64,000 bases of DNA from Bidens hawaiensis (Eukaryota; Streptophyta; Magnoliopsida; Asterales; Asteraceae). Where the stretch lies: NCBI GenBank assembly GCA_021521415.1, contig JAIQDT010001660.1, positions 359,840-423,839 of the forward strand, read 5' to 3'. The notes beneath the pieces are model-generated. The model was not told the DNA's origin. It did no database searches and worked only from the letters and a program-made list of their open reading frames with translations. Shown one piece after another: positions 1 through 10,520 of the stretch; within the stretch, counting starts at the first letter, position 1, and the number at the start of each line of letters is the position of its first letter. The position numbers and the translations under genes were made by a program.

Positions 1-588
1 TGAGTCCCGAATTAGCATGGGTAAACCCCCGATGTATTTGTCGATTTTACGTTCGAGCGGGGTAGCCAAATGAGGTACAAGGGTGCTCAATTCATGAAAA
101 CGGAGCGAATAAGTGGCATTATCACCACTTTCTTGTTTCAATTCCCAAAATTCGGCTTCAAGCTTTTGGAGCTCGTGTTTGGGACAAAACTTCTTCATCA
201 TGAGTTCCTTAAGTTCGGTCCATGGAAGCGTCATGGCAATTTCCGCCCCTTGGAGATGCATAACACTACCCCACCACGTAAGAGCAGTTTCCTCAAACAT
301 GCTCGAAGCGAAATTAGTTTTCTTCGCTTCAGGGCACTCGCTGTGTCGGAACACACTTTCCATCTTTTCAAACCATTGCAACAAGGTAGTCGCACAGTTC
401 GTACCAAGGAATTTAGTTGGGTTAGCACCGATAAATTGTTTATACAAGTAGGGAGCGGGTGTGGGTTCAACGGGTGCTACAACGGGTGGAGGTTGGTTTG
501 CTTACAAGTGAGTTAGGAGTTTGGGAATCACAGCGGCGACTTGTTCGGCTACTAAAGCGGCCATCTTGCGTCTGGAGTCCTTGCGGTC
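1..588 (-). pseudogene. Ty3/gypsy retrotransposon gag fragment (antisense, runs off left edge)
   Basis: Read on the minus strand, this stretch encodes a retrotransposon Gag (retrotrans_gag) domain. Visible family blocks include WFEKMESVFRHSECPE, ETALTWWGSVMHL, PWTELKELMMKKFCP and YIGGLPMLIR, in one frame to the window edge. Upstream of these lies an N-terminal part ([18 protein letters not shown]) cut off from the rest by an in-frame TAA at 502-504. Gag proteins of this type form the cytoplasmic virus-like particle of the element. The reading direction is opposite to the integrase that begins at about 590, so the two halves are joined head-to-head and cannot belong to one intact element. The stop codon and the junction make it a dead copy. 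Confidence in the family is high from the WWG and PW motifs and the LTR that follows. Confidence 0.85.
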
Positions 589-589
589 T

Positions 590-1384
590 GGATTCACGTC
601 TCATTTTTGGCGATCACTTCAAGAAACCTTGGGAACTCGTCTTGATCTTAGCACCGCTTATCATCCTCAAACGGATGGACAATCCGAACGTACGATTCAA
701 ACACTTGAGGACATGCTTCGAGCGTGTGTACTCGATTTCGGTGGGAATTGGGATTCTCACATTCCTTACATTGAATTCTCTTACAAAAACAGTTTCCATT
801 CTAGCATCGGTATGCCTCCTTTCGAAGCTCTCTACGGTCGCAAATGTCGTTCCCCGATTAGTTGGAACGAAATCGGTGAAGCTCAAATTACCGGACCCGA
901 AATGGTCAAAGAAGTCACCGACCGTATTGACCAAATTCGCAAGAACCTACTTGCCGCTAGAAGTCGACAAAAGAGTTACGCCGACAAACGGCGAAAACCG
1001 ATCGAATTCAATGTCGACGATCTCGTTCTTCTCAAGGTATCCCCTTGGAAAGGAGTTGTTCGTTTTGGAAAGAAAGGAAAACTAGCTCCCCGTTTCGTAG
1101 GCCCATTCAAGATTCTTGAGCGAGTCGGAAAAGTAGCCTACCGACTCGAACTACCGGAAGAACTCACCGGTGTTCATCCGACCTTTCATGTTTCAAATCT
1201 CAAGAAGTGCTTAGCCGAATGTAGTCTCCATATACCTCTCAACGAAGTACAAGTCAATGAATCAATGATTATAGTTGAACGACCCGTTGAAATCATGGAC
1301 CGCAATGAAAAGAAAACCAAGCGAAGTCGCATTAAGTTAGTTAAAGTTCGATGGGAATCACGGCGTGGCGCGGAGTTTACATAG
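590..1384 (+). pseudogene. Ty3/gypsy integrase C-terminal part of Pol polyprotein
   Basis: This is the C-terminal end of a gypsy Pol polyprotein. The integrase core shows TSHFWRSLQ, the conserved [18 protein letters not shown] block, and [13 protein letters not shown]. After these come the GPF-type C-terminal module ([22 protein letters not shown]) and the HVSNLKKC tail. Protease, reverse transcriptase, RNase H and the first half of integrase are missing upstream, where antisense gag is fused instead. The frame ends at a TAG in GAEFT-stop. The following codons (ERED...) continue the usual chain, so the TAG looks like a TGG-to-TAG nonsense change. The 3' LTR follows 88 bp downstream, the expected spacing for a gypsy element. 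The integrase inserts element cDNA in the nucleus; this copy is inactive. Confidence 0.92.
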
Positions 1385-1472
1385 GAACGAGAAGACTCGA
1401 TGAAGGGGAAATATCCATATTTATTTACATCATCTTAATTTTCGGGAAGAAATTTCCTAAAGTAGGGGATAC

Positions 1473-3111
1473 TGTGACATTTGTCAATTTCGGGTTATTT
1501 TATACTTGTATTCTTAATGTAAACCCGACCCGTTTTGTATCCCGAACCTTTCGATATTATCAAAATGATGAATTGTATGTTAAATATTTGTTTTATAGTT
1601 GTTGGATAAAAAAAACACCCTTTTCGGTTCTTAAAATTCCCCGAAAACGCTCAAAACGAACTCCAGGGGCTAAAACTACCAAAATGGAGACTTGAAGGAC
1701 CCATTTGTAGTTTGTGCTTTCTTGGGTCTATAACCAACCCATTTTCATGAAACACCCTTTATGAAAGACCCATTCAACTTACCCTATATATACACACCCA
1801 TCTTCTTCATTTGTGCTTGCTCATTTCTTCATTTCTCTCTCAAATTCTTGAATTCTAAGGTTGTTCTTCATAAGCTAATCTTTCATTTTAACTAACTTCT
1901 CAATACTTAAATCTTGATGTTACAACATATATATAATATACACTCATTGTTTACCTTCGGTCTTTCATTTCTCCGGTCTCGGCCGGTTGAAATGTCGGGC
2001 TAGCAAGACAAGGTTATATGGAGGACTTTGTAGTCATTGTTTATATATTTAACAAATCTAACCATATAACTTGTTATACTTGCTTAACTTCTACATATTT
2101 TAGTTTATTGTTCATATTTGTCAAGTTCCATGGTATTGGGTATGTGGTGACTAGCCTCGGTTTCATCCCGAGTTGAGAACCGAACCAAAAACCGAACTTT
2201 TGTTTAAAAGCATTATTGTTAACTTTTTGAATGTAAAACTTGTGTATTATTATTTGTCATGTATTTTATTTTAAACCCTTCCAAGACTACCTACTAACAC
2301 GAGACCCGTTTAATATAGGTCTTGCTCGTTAAACCGATCTCTCCGATTATTCACGACACTATCTTTCAAGTTATTTGTTAATGTGAGTACTTTTTCATCC
2401 CCCGTTTTCCATCTTTCGTTTTGGGGGTGGCATTGCATACTTATTCAAATTCAAATGATTTATACTTGAGTCTTAAACCACAACACGTATTGTATATGTT
2501 TACTTAAATAAATGCTCGATTTGGTGTTATATGCTTTACATGATTATGTGCAAATTCTTGAATGCTAAGGCGGGTAGCCTCTTGAATGCTAAGGCGGGTA
2601 GCCTCATCAAAGTATGATCATACGTTAATTCCGAGTATATATGGTATCCCCATATAGAAAGGTGTCGTCAATGTATTCTTATTGACGATTTCATTATTGT
2701 TGTCAATGTATTCTTATTGACAGTTTTATTATCTAAATTGTTGCTATTATTTATTGTTTTCATATACTAGTTGTGGATTTCATACTATATACTTATTGTC
2801 CAAAACTATGAAAATTGCTCACCAACCTTCGTGTTGACAAACTCTATTTTATGCAATGTTACAGGTTTGATGTTAGCTTGATTGGATTACTTGAAGAAAC
2901 TTATTATCTTGGCTTTAGGATATTAGAAAATAAAAGAACAAGTTATTTGTTTATCTATCTATTTGGGATTTTGTATGAACAATTGTTGTGTTATTTATGA
3001 TGATATGGATTTAAATGAGTTGTTTAAATATTGTAACTTTATAGTGTCATTGTGCAATGAGCAATCATGTCGCGCCTCGACGTTTCCGCCTTCATTGGTC
3101 GGGGTGTGACA
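1473..3111 (+). repeat. 3' LTR of the gypsy element (about 1.64 kb)
   Basis: The LTR starts TGTGACATTTGTC, just after a purine-rich tract at 1461-1470, and ends GGGGTGTGACA, giving TG...CA termini. The same ends and much of the interior recur in the solo LTR at 29964-32627, which defines the boundaries. Inside are a direct tandem duplication of a 24-bp unit (CTTGAATGCTAAGGCGGGTA...) at about 2555-2605 and a repeated TCAATGTATTCTTATTGAC motif at about 2668-2720. Promoter-like sequence (CCTATATATACACACCC, about 1781-1797) is placed as expected for the LTR TATA box. The 5' LTR is outside the window or lost, so no TSD can be tested. Confidence 0.85.
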
Positions 3112-3191
3112 CAGTCGAAATTCCATGTTATTTTTGGGTCAAAGCAGGTCGGCAGCTTAAATGAAATGGATCGATGTGGACACGTCGTGTC

Positions 3192-3449
3192 CAGTGTTGT
3201 AAAAATCCCGACTAGGCGCCGATTAATCACTAGTCGTTACCTCGTCGACCTGTCACTGATTAATCCCCATTTGCCCAAAATCAGTCAAAATTGAAAATTT
3301 TATACATAAAATTTGAAATATATCTGTATATTTAAAAACCTACATATAAATTCGAATCCGGTTATTCCCGACTAATCCCTATTAATCCCAATCAGCCGCT
3401 AGTCCCTACCCCACCGTCTGACTAGCGCCTAGTGATTTCTACAACACTG
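3192..3449. mobile_element. hAT-type MITE, 258 bp
   Basis: The terminal inverted repeats read CAGTGTTGTAAAAATC at the left and, reverse-complemented, CAGTGTTGTAGAAATC at the right. The flanking octamers GTCGTGTC (3184-3191) and GTTGTCTC (3450-3457) match at 6 of 8 positions, consistent with an old 8-bp hAT target-site duplication. The interior is rich in GATTAATC/GACTAG motifs and has no coding capacity. A related left end occurs at 6768 in the first intron of the neighbouring IVD gene. Confidence 0.8.
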
Positions 3450-3832
3450 GTTGTCTCTTAAAGAAACGATATATGTTTTGGATCGGAACGGGTTTCAGGC
3501 AGGCACACGTATCCAACATGAAACGTCCTACCGCATAAACGGGTTTTGGATTAGAATGGGTTCTGTTCAGACTGGGTTTCGGGCCAAGACATGTTTCGGA
3601 TCGGAAGGGGTTCGATTCAAGTTTTCGGGCTTACACGAGTTTATGTCCAAAATTTTGTAAACATGAATATACTTCATGAAGAAACAGTTACTAACATGCA
3701 AGTAATTTTACCACCTCATTTCAAAGCAACACTCATTGCAAAGTCAACCATGCATTTTGACTGAATACATTCTTGAGGTATGTCAATTAAAATTTAAAAG
3801 GGCTATCTAAGATATTCATTTTAATCATTTTA

Positions 3833-6800
3833 TTATTTCTCATTAAAGAGTTCACGCCCGATAATCATCCTTCTAATCTCACTTGTTCCAGCACCGATCT
3901 CGTATAATTTAGCATCACGCAGCAACCGACCAGTTGGGTACTCGTTCACGTACCCATTGCCACCTAAGCATTGAATCGCCTGCAAAAAATATATACTTTA
4001 AATATAAAACCAAAAGGAGTAAATTAAATAATAAAATTATAAAATTGAAAATTTTGGTTTAACCTGCAGAGCAACTTGGGTGGCTCTTTCAGCAGCAAAG
4101 AGTATAACTCCAGCACAATCCTGTAACCAAGTGGCACAACGGTCAATGCACAATGTACAAACCATAATGCGTTGATAAGCTAGAACAAAAACACACCTTT
4201 GGAACAAGTATTCCATTGTCACATTGTCTTGCAACAGAATACATATATGATCTGTAAAAATGTTGATTAACTGTTAATAAACATTAAACATGGACATAGT
4301 AAACATGCTATCGAGTCACGGTTTACCTTGAAGACTGCAAGGATGTATACATGTCTGCAATTTTCCCCTGTTTTCATAGAATTTGTTTTTAATTACTGAA
4401 ATAATATTTTGTTTATTTTGTAACCATATTTAACGTGCTACTAATAACTAACCTCCATAAGTTGAAACTCGCCAATGGGGCGACCGAATTGTTCTCTTTG
4501 ACGGATATAAGGAAGAGCAACATCAAGACATGCTTGCATGATCCCGATTGGTCCAGCTGACAGTACAAGTCTTTCTAAATCTAAACCCGACATCATCACG
4601 TAAACTCCTAGAATTTGTAACTTAAGGTTATATATCATTCATATTCATACTTAAATTTATATATATATATATGTATGTATGTATATATGTATATATATAT
4701 ATATATATATCAGATATAAATTTATCTTTATTATGATGATACCTTTTCCCACTTCGCCAAGAACATTCTCATTAGGAACAAAGCAATTTTCAAAAACGAG
4801 CTCGCATCTGATAATCAAATGGTGTTCTTAAACTGCTATTAATAAAATATTAGGATTATTTAATTAACTATAATTTGAACTTACGTGTCACTTCCTCGCA
4901 TTCCAAGTTTGTCTAATTTTTGGGCGGTACTGAACCTGCATTACAGAGACATATACAAACATTGATTTAATATGCAGGCATACAAAAACTCATGTAGTAC
5001 TTATTTCTAGGGTTGTGAATGATCCGAACGTTCAATGAACCTTTTGTAAACCGTGTGACGGGAAGTTCGTTTATGTTTGTGTAATTAATAAACGAACACG
5101 TCTTTTTCGTTCATTTATGTTCATGAAGGTTCGTTTATGTTCACTTATGTATGTATGCTTACGTTTGTTTACATTCGTTAGTACGTATTTAAATTTTTTA
5201 GGCCCGACATGATGTTGTTCACATGTTTTTAATTGGTTTTAGCCCAGGTTATGTTCGTTCAGTTATACTGTTAATGAACAGGCATAAATGAACACGAATA
5301 CGTTCATTTTCTTAACAGATGGACAAGAAAAACCTGTTTGTTTAACTGTTCGATCGTATGTTAGGTTAAAGTTAAAAGAGCGAACACGGACATGATCCAT
5401 TCGTGTTCGTTCGGTTTGTTTAATATAGTCATCAAGATAAACAAAATATGTACCCGGGCATCCCTTTCTCAATAATAAACGCGGTTATCCCTTTCGAACG
5501 AGCAGTAATATCCGTTTTAGCATAAACCACCTGATTTTACCCAACAAAATAATATGTTAACAAAGAGAATACAAAGAAACGATGAACATATTAATTAATT
5601 AATTAATTACCAGCGTTTGAGCAACAGGACCATTGGTGCACCACATCTTGTTCCCATTAAGAACATAACCGCCATCTACACGATCAGCTTTGCATTTCAT
5701 ACCAACAACATCCGAACCAGCTGATAATATAAAAAATAATAATAACTCAAAATTAATCCCCAACATAATCCAAAATTACTTAAATCAGAAATAGTACCAT
5801 TAGGTTCACTCATTGCAAGAGCTCCCACATGGTCCCCACTGATTAGCTATACAAATAAAAGAAATTAAACCGAAGCCGTGAAATAGCATACATAAATAAC
5901 AAAAGAATAAAAGATTAAATAAAAGTATGAAACCTTAGGCAAGTATTTTTCCTTCTGTGCAGCAGTTCCATTTCTCACCTGCAACATCAACAAACTCATT
6001 ATATCAAAACTTGTTAAACACGTGACGTATCAAATATTCAAAACTACATAGTTTGATTAGCTATTCAGTATTACCAACTGATTAATGCAGAGGTTAGAAT
6101 GTGCACCAAAAGATAAACCAACCGATCCCGATGCACGGCTAATCTCCTCCATAGCTAAACAGTGATATACATAACCGAGTCCTAGCCCTCCATATTCCTC
6201 TACAAAAAAAATATTAATATTACGGTTTAAATTTGAAAATTAACTAGAAATTGACAGTAGAGGCTGCAACTCTACCTGGAGCAGTGATGCCATGAAGATT
6301 AAAGTCTCCCATTAGTTTCCATAAGTTAACTTCCTAGATCATCGATAAACAAGATTTAAAATCAGTTTCTTTGGACATTGGTATATATGTATAACTGTAT
6401 AAGATATATAAAAACTGATGATTGATGTCTTGGAAGTTAGAACCTTAGGGAAATTATTCGTTTCGTCAACTTTTGATGCGTGAGGAGCGATATGCTCTTG
6501 TGCAAATTGTGCAACGCTCTCTTTGAACTGTCATATTGCATAAAACTGTCAGAAATCAACCAAATATTTCCTCCAGCTACTCAAAAGGTCAAGTAAAAGA
6601 AATAATAATAATTCACCACTCTAATTCAGCAAATCTTTGTAACAGGGAACACAAATTTTATATATTTTGTGATAAACTCACAGCAGATTTTTAAACTTTT
6701 AACAGGTCTACTTTAGTACTTTATACCACCATTACCAATTCTATGTAACAAACTCCACAAATTTGCCCACTGTTGTAAAAATCGCGACTAGTCAATGATT

Positions 6801-7904
6801 ATTCGCTAGTCAGCCGATGACTAATTAATTTTTTGGGTAATCAGCCAGAAAATCGGTAGTCAGTCCTAGTCGGACCTTAACTCTGGCCTTAATTCCGGCT
6901 ATTTCCAGCAGTCTCCGGCCAATCCCCCCCCCCCCCCCCAACTAGGGCTGTTCAAAAAGCTCGCGGCTCGCTCGATACAAGCTCAAATAAAACTAGATAA
7001 AAAAAGTTGATTAGAAACAATCCGAGCTGAGTTGGCTCACTTTTGTAACCGAGGCTCGGCTCAGGTCATGGCTCGATCTTAGGCTCGTTTAACTTCAAAA
7101 TCGAGCTAGAGCCTAGCTAAGCTACCTTATTTAATTTCGAGCTCGTGGCTCGCTTGATAAAAGCTCGAATAAAACTAGCTAAAAAATGTTGATTAGAAAC
7201 AATCCGAGCTGAGTTGGCTCTTTTTGTAACCAAGTTAAACCCGACCCAAGGATCGGCTCGTTTAAATTCAAAATCGAGCTAGAGCCTAGCTAAGCTGCCT
7301 TATTTAATTTTGAGATCGGGGCCGAACCCACCCTGGCTCGACTCGTGGACAGCGCTACCCCCCCCCCCCCCCCACACACACAAATATATATAATGTGTAT
7401 ACATAAAATGTTTACATATACATATATATATATATATATTACATATAAAAATGTGTGTGTGTGAGTGTGTATAGAAAATTGAAAATTAGATATAAAAAAT
7501 TCCAGTCCAACTAATAATCCCGATCAATCGTTAATCCCCACCCGACCCGACCCGACCGTTAGAGCAGAGTTAGTTGAACAACAATGAATATGGGCTAAAA
7601 TGATACTAATTATAGGCTTATATGAGCCTATCTAACAACTATCCAAAGTAAGTAGGTGCCTAAATACCATAAATAACTCTATGCATTCATTCATTCTGTT
7701 CAATAAATAATGAAGTAAATGTATGCATTTTAATTTAAGCAACACACATATTAATATATGATATTGATGAAAGAGAGTAATTAATTTAATTTAAACCTGA
7801 ATCTGAGTATCATCGAACAGCATAGAAGTTGAAAACCGGTGTTGAAGTTGAAATGAAGCCCTAGGCTTTGTCAACCTCCGAATCAGCATCGTCATCATCG
7901 TCAT
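3833..7904 (-). CDS. IVD: Isovaleryl-CoA dehydrogenase, mitochondrial, 15 exons, with a +1 frameshift in exon 4
   Basis: FAD-dependent acyl-CoA dehydrogenase of leucine/branched-chain catabolism, passing electrons to ETF in the mitochondrial matrix. Exons in order on the minus strand: 7904-7797, 6527-6444, 6333-6276, 6200-6075, 5978-5934, 5846-5798, 5720-5611, 5530-5454, 4935-4885, 4807-4743, 4607-4453, 4367-4327, 4251-4197, 4120-4064, 3979-3833, all with GT-AG introns and matching phases. Diagnostic blocks are [50 protein letters not shown] (its Glu is the IVD-type catalytic base), [22 protein letters not shown] and [16 protein letters not shown]. The N-terminus is Arg-rich and acid-free, like a mitochondrial presequence. 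Without the frameshift the product would be about 408 aa, the family's normal length. Exon 4 carries one extra base at 6180/6181 (GGA-A-CTC where GGACTC is expected). All else is intact, so an assembly error or a very young null allele are both possible. Confidence 0.93.
4661..4712. repeat. (TA)n microsatellite in an IVD intron
   Basis: Runs of TA, interrupted by TATGTATG, lie in the intron between the exons at 4607-4453 and 4807-4743. No other structure is seen. The tract is likely length-polymorphic. Confidence 0.8.
5008..5450. mobile_element. Ac-like hAT fragment within an IVD intron
   Basis: The left end reads TAGGGTTGTGAATGATCCGA, typical of Ac-superfamily MITEs. It is followed by many alternating TTCGTTTATGTTCA/TGAACG motifs. 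A clear right terminus and TSD are not visible, so the element is probably truncated or decayed. Similar TTCGTT-rich sequence recurs at 41850-42060. The insert explains the 518-bp size of this intron compared with its short neighbours. Confidence 0.5.
6768..7586. mobile_element. hAT MITE in IVD intron 1, interrupted by a second hAT element
   Basis: The left terminus CACTGTTGTAAAAATCGCGA resembles the MITE at 3192. The probable right terminus is GTTGAACAACAATG, only partly complementary, and no TSD is convincing, so the right edge is uncertain. The insertion at 6943-7357 splits it. It lies between exon 1 and exon 2 of IVD and accounts for much of that 1.27-kb intron. Confidence 0.5.
6943..7357. 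mobile_element. Nested hAT element inserted at a poly-C tract
   Basis: The ends are TAGGGCTGTTCA at the left and TGGACAGCGCTA at the right, imperfect inverted repeats. C-runs lie on both sides (about 6925-6939 and from 7358), so the 8-bp TSD is C-rich (CCCCCAAC versus CCCCCCCC). The interior is two tandem copies of a roughly 180-bp GAGCTCG/GGCTCG-rich unit sharing TTGATTAGAAACAATCCGAG. It is non-coding. Confidence 0.6.
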
Positions 7905-8050
7905 CGTTCGTGTTGAATTATATCACAACTGGAAATGGATGCAAAATTACTATTGGTTAAATAAGCAAGCAGAGCAGCGAGAGAGAAATGAACAAATGGT
8001 GTTGCCTTACACTACGGATCATCTGCTAATTATTATTTTATTATTATCTT

Positions 8051-8078
8051 AAATATATATATATATATATATATATAA
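8051..8078. repeat. (TA)n microsatellite
   Basis: Uninterrupted TA dinucleotides about 150 bp upstream of the IVD start codon, in the likely promoter or intergenic zone. Confidence 0.85.
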
Positions 8079-8159
8079 ACGAAACATTTAATAAACTCCG
8101 TCTTCCTCCAAACCACCACACTGTTTTATTTGTAAATGGAGGTTTTTCTTGTATTTGAC

Positions 8160-8410
8160 CCGAATTCACATGTATGGGTCTCACCAAACTCAGATAACTC
8201 TTAAGCGGGTTATAACATCTCATTATATTAAAAATTAATCTCACGGATAGAAAATCGTATAAAATGAGATATACTAAAAATTAATATCAAGTTTTTTAAA
8301 TATATTATTTATAGTTAAGAAAGAATTTTATAGTGAAAAAATAAGCGGGCCATAGCTCTCACCAAACTCATGTAGCTTTTAAACGGATTATAACATCTTA
8401 TTTATTTATG
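8160..8410. repeat. Diverged direct repeat pair, period about 180 bp
   Basis: CTCACCAAACTCAG...GGGTTATAACATCT (about 8180-8222) recurs as CTCACCAAACTCAT...GGATTATAACATCT (about 8357-8399). No coding potential is seen. The function is unknown; it is probably part of an old element. Confidence 0.5.
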
Positions 8411-8559
8411 AAACTCTTTCATCATCAAACCTCAAGTTATATTATTAACTACCTTACAATAAATAAAATTAAAATTAAAATATATATAAATATTAAACGA
8501 AAAATGAAAGCCATGCCCATAATACGTGGGATAAAACCTAGTTATTATTATTTAAAAAA

Positions 8560-8775
8560 AAACAAATTTACAAGTCACCAATCACCTTCCACTCTTCCCC
8601 TCACCAGCGCTATGTTGGAAGTGCGCACCTCCTTTCATACCGCCCCGGGGGCGGTGTTCTGACGCTATGGGGGCTCCATGAGATGGGGTAGCGCCCCACT
8701 ACGCATGGTCTAAGACATGTGTAGTGGATAGAGCCTTATGTGGGCGTGTGACGCCACGTCATCATAGGGGCTTTA
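8560..8775. repeat. GC-rich MITE-like island
   Basis: An isolated GC-rich patch (CGCCCCGGGGGCGGTGTTCTGACGCTATGGGGGCTCC and surroundings) lies in very AT-rich DNA. A related patch (CACCTGGGGTGGCTATGTTCCCAACGCTATGGGGCTC) is seen at 9940-10030. They share the ACGCTATGGGG core. Family and ends are not resolved. Confidence 0.35.
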
Positions 8776-8819
8776 TGGTTAAAATGGATGCAGTGGTGAA
8801 ACATTTTCAAATCATTACC

Positions 8820-8851
<32 letters not shown>
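8820..8851. repeat. (TTA)n microsatellite
   Basis: About ten TTA units in a row. A second and longer (TTA)n tract lies at about 10173-10221. Both create artefactual poly-Leu, poly-Ile or poly-Tyr reading frames and are not coding. Confidence 0.85.
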
Positions 8852-9010
8852 TTGTTATTGTATGTTATTAACAAAAAAAAAACAAATAAATCAACAACCA
8901 ATCAACTTCCATCATTCCCCCTCTATACAGAGCCGACCCTAGGGTGGGGCTTGGTGGTCGACGGCCCTAAGCCCGACACCCCGCTACGCTTGAATTTTTT
9001 TTAAAATTGT

Positions 9011-9770
9011 ATGTATTTTTATGAAAAATAATATTTTATTATTATATATATTAAAAAGAGGATTCCATACTACTCACAAAATCACTATTCAATTTACTAT
9101 TCATATATTTTTATTTTTTTTTTCACTTTTAACTCCATTACTTTTTAAACATATTGTGTTACTTTATTATATGTTATTTATATATGTTTTATAAAATTAC
9201 AGTAGAGGTCACTATTAGATGGTTTTTATTCTCTTTATTTTACGTTTTGTTTTAATTAATTATAAAATTTAAAAAACTATATTTCTAAACCTTAAACTTG
9301 CGCAAGTGTCGGCTTTACATGTTTTATTTGTCGGTTAAATGGTTTTCTTAAACTTTGCTTTCGTATTTGTTCTAGATGGTCTTTAAAATGAACGAAACGT
9401 TTTTCATGATTTAAATTTATTCCATCATCACATGTTTTTTATATCCGTGTCTTAACGCTTGATACCAAGCCTTTAAAATATGATTTTTTTTGGCTTACTA
9501 ATTCATGTTTACCAATTTGTGTTGGTACTACCGATACTAACTGAATCTACGCCGGTTTGCAATTGTAACATGCTGGTTTTTTTGTTATATATATGATAAT
9601 TTGTTATGTTTTGGTATCGGTGAGTTTATTTATTTTGTTTAGTTTTGATGTATAACCTCATACAGGCTCATGATTTCACGTCGACTCACAACGTGTTCGT
9701 GATTTAACGTTTTTACGCGTGTTTGTTTGTTCAGTTTATGGCCCCGCGAAGCGCGGGGTCCTAAACCTAG
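9011..9770 (+). mobile_element. Helitron 3' end (5' end unresolved)
   Basis: At 9742-9758 a perfect hairpin CCCCGCG-AAG-CGCGGGG is followed nine bases later by CTAG (9767-9770) and then a T. This is the classic Helitron terminus: a GC hairpin just before CTRR, inserted between A and T. The upstream AT-rich DNA from about 9011 has no genes and is presumed element body. The 5' TC terminus could not be located, so the left boundary is nominal. Confidence 0.65.
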
Positions 9771-10171
9771 TTTGATGTTTAAATTCAATAACATAATAAA
9801 TTAACAACTAGTTTGGTCTACTGGCAAAATGATATAACTTCCAACCAAAAGATTATAGGTTTTAATCTTATTTGAGACATATTTAAGCATATTTTTATAC
9901 AAAAAAAATTTCAATTCTTAAAGCCGGCCCTACCTCTATAGCACCTGGGGTGGCTATGTTCCCAACGCTATGGGGCTCTATGGATGAGGAGGGCACCCCA
10001 ATACCTCAATACAGGTGGTCTGTAGGCATGGGCGGTTATGGATGTGATTGACAGGTGTGTTGTTATGTGTCAGAATGTCATCAGAAGACAGTAGCGTGGG
10101 TGCATGTCTCACCTCACTCCAATTGTCTCCAAATTTCATTTCGTTTCATTTTTAACCTTTTCTGTTACACC

Positions 10172-10172
<1 letters not shown>

Positions 10173-10221
<49 letters not shown>
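10173..10221. repeat. (TTA)n microsatellite, followed by T-rich tract
   Basis: About sixteen consecutive TTA/ATT units followed by CTTTTTTTTTCCCC. Non-coding. Confidence 0.9.
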
Positions 10222-10223
<2 letters not shown>

Positions 10224-10326
10224 TCTTTTTTTTTCCCCATAAATAGTCAAAACAAAACGGAACAAAGTTATTTAGATTTCCTGGTTTAACGGTTTATGCT
10301 TTGGTAGCTTGTTAAAAGTTGAAACT

Positions 10327-10520
10327 AGGGGTGTTAAGCGATCGGTTTAGAACCGTAAAACCGTCTACGCTGGTCATTGGTTTGGCTTCGTGGTCGGTTT
10401 TTTGTTTTTTTTTTTACGGTCGGTCGGCTTTAAAATTTTCAAACCGTAATGAACGGTTTGGCTTATGGTTTTTATTGAAAACCGACCGTAAAAAACCGGA
10501 CCGGACTGTAGGATTTATTT
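10327..10520. mobile_element. Ac-like hAT fragment
   Basis: Starts TAGGGGTGTTAAGCGATCGG, with AACCG/CGGTT-rich interior resembling the complete element at 16023-16830. No matching right end or TSD is seen before the AT-rich sequence from 10512. From there to about 11560 I see only AT-rich intergenic sequence. Confidence 0.45.

Noticed and set aside
521..590. N-terminal 23 residues of the integrase open frame as part of integrase
   Set aside because: They are the complement of gag codons; real integrase sequence starts at about 590.
3451..3660. Open frame between the hAT MITE and IVD
   Set aside because: Composition is CGGGTT/GGGTTTCGG-rich repeat sequence with no family match; likely a TE fragment.
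5263..5472. Minus-strand open frame beginning in an IVD exon and continuing into the intron
   Set aside because: Only the first codons (KGCPG region) are exonic; the rest reads through the splice donor at 5453 into a hAT-derived intron.
10055..10289. Poly-Tyr and poly-Ile open frames
   Set aside because: Produced by the (TTA)n microsatellite; no conserved sequence on either side.
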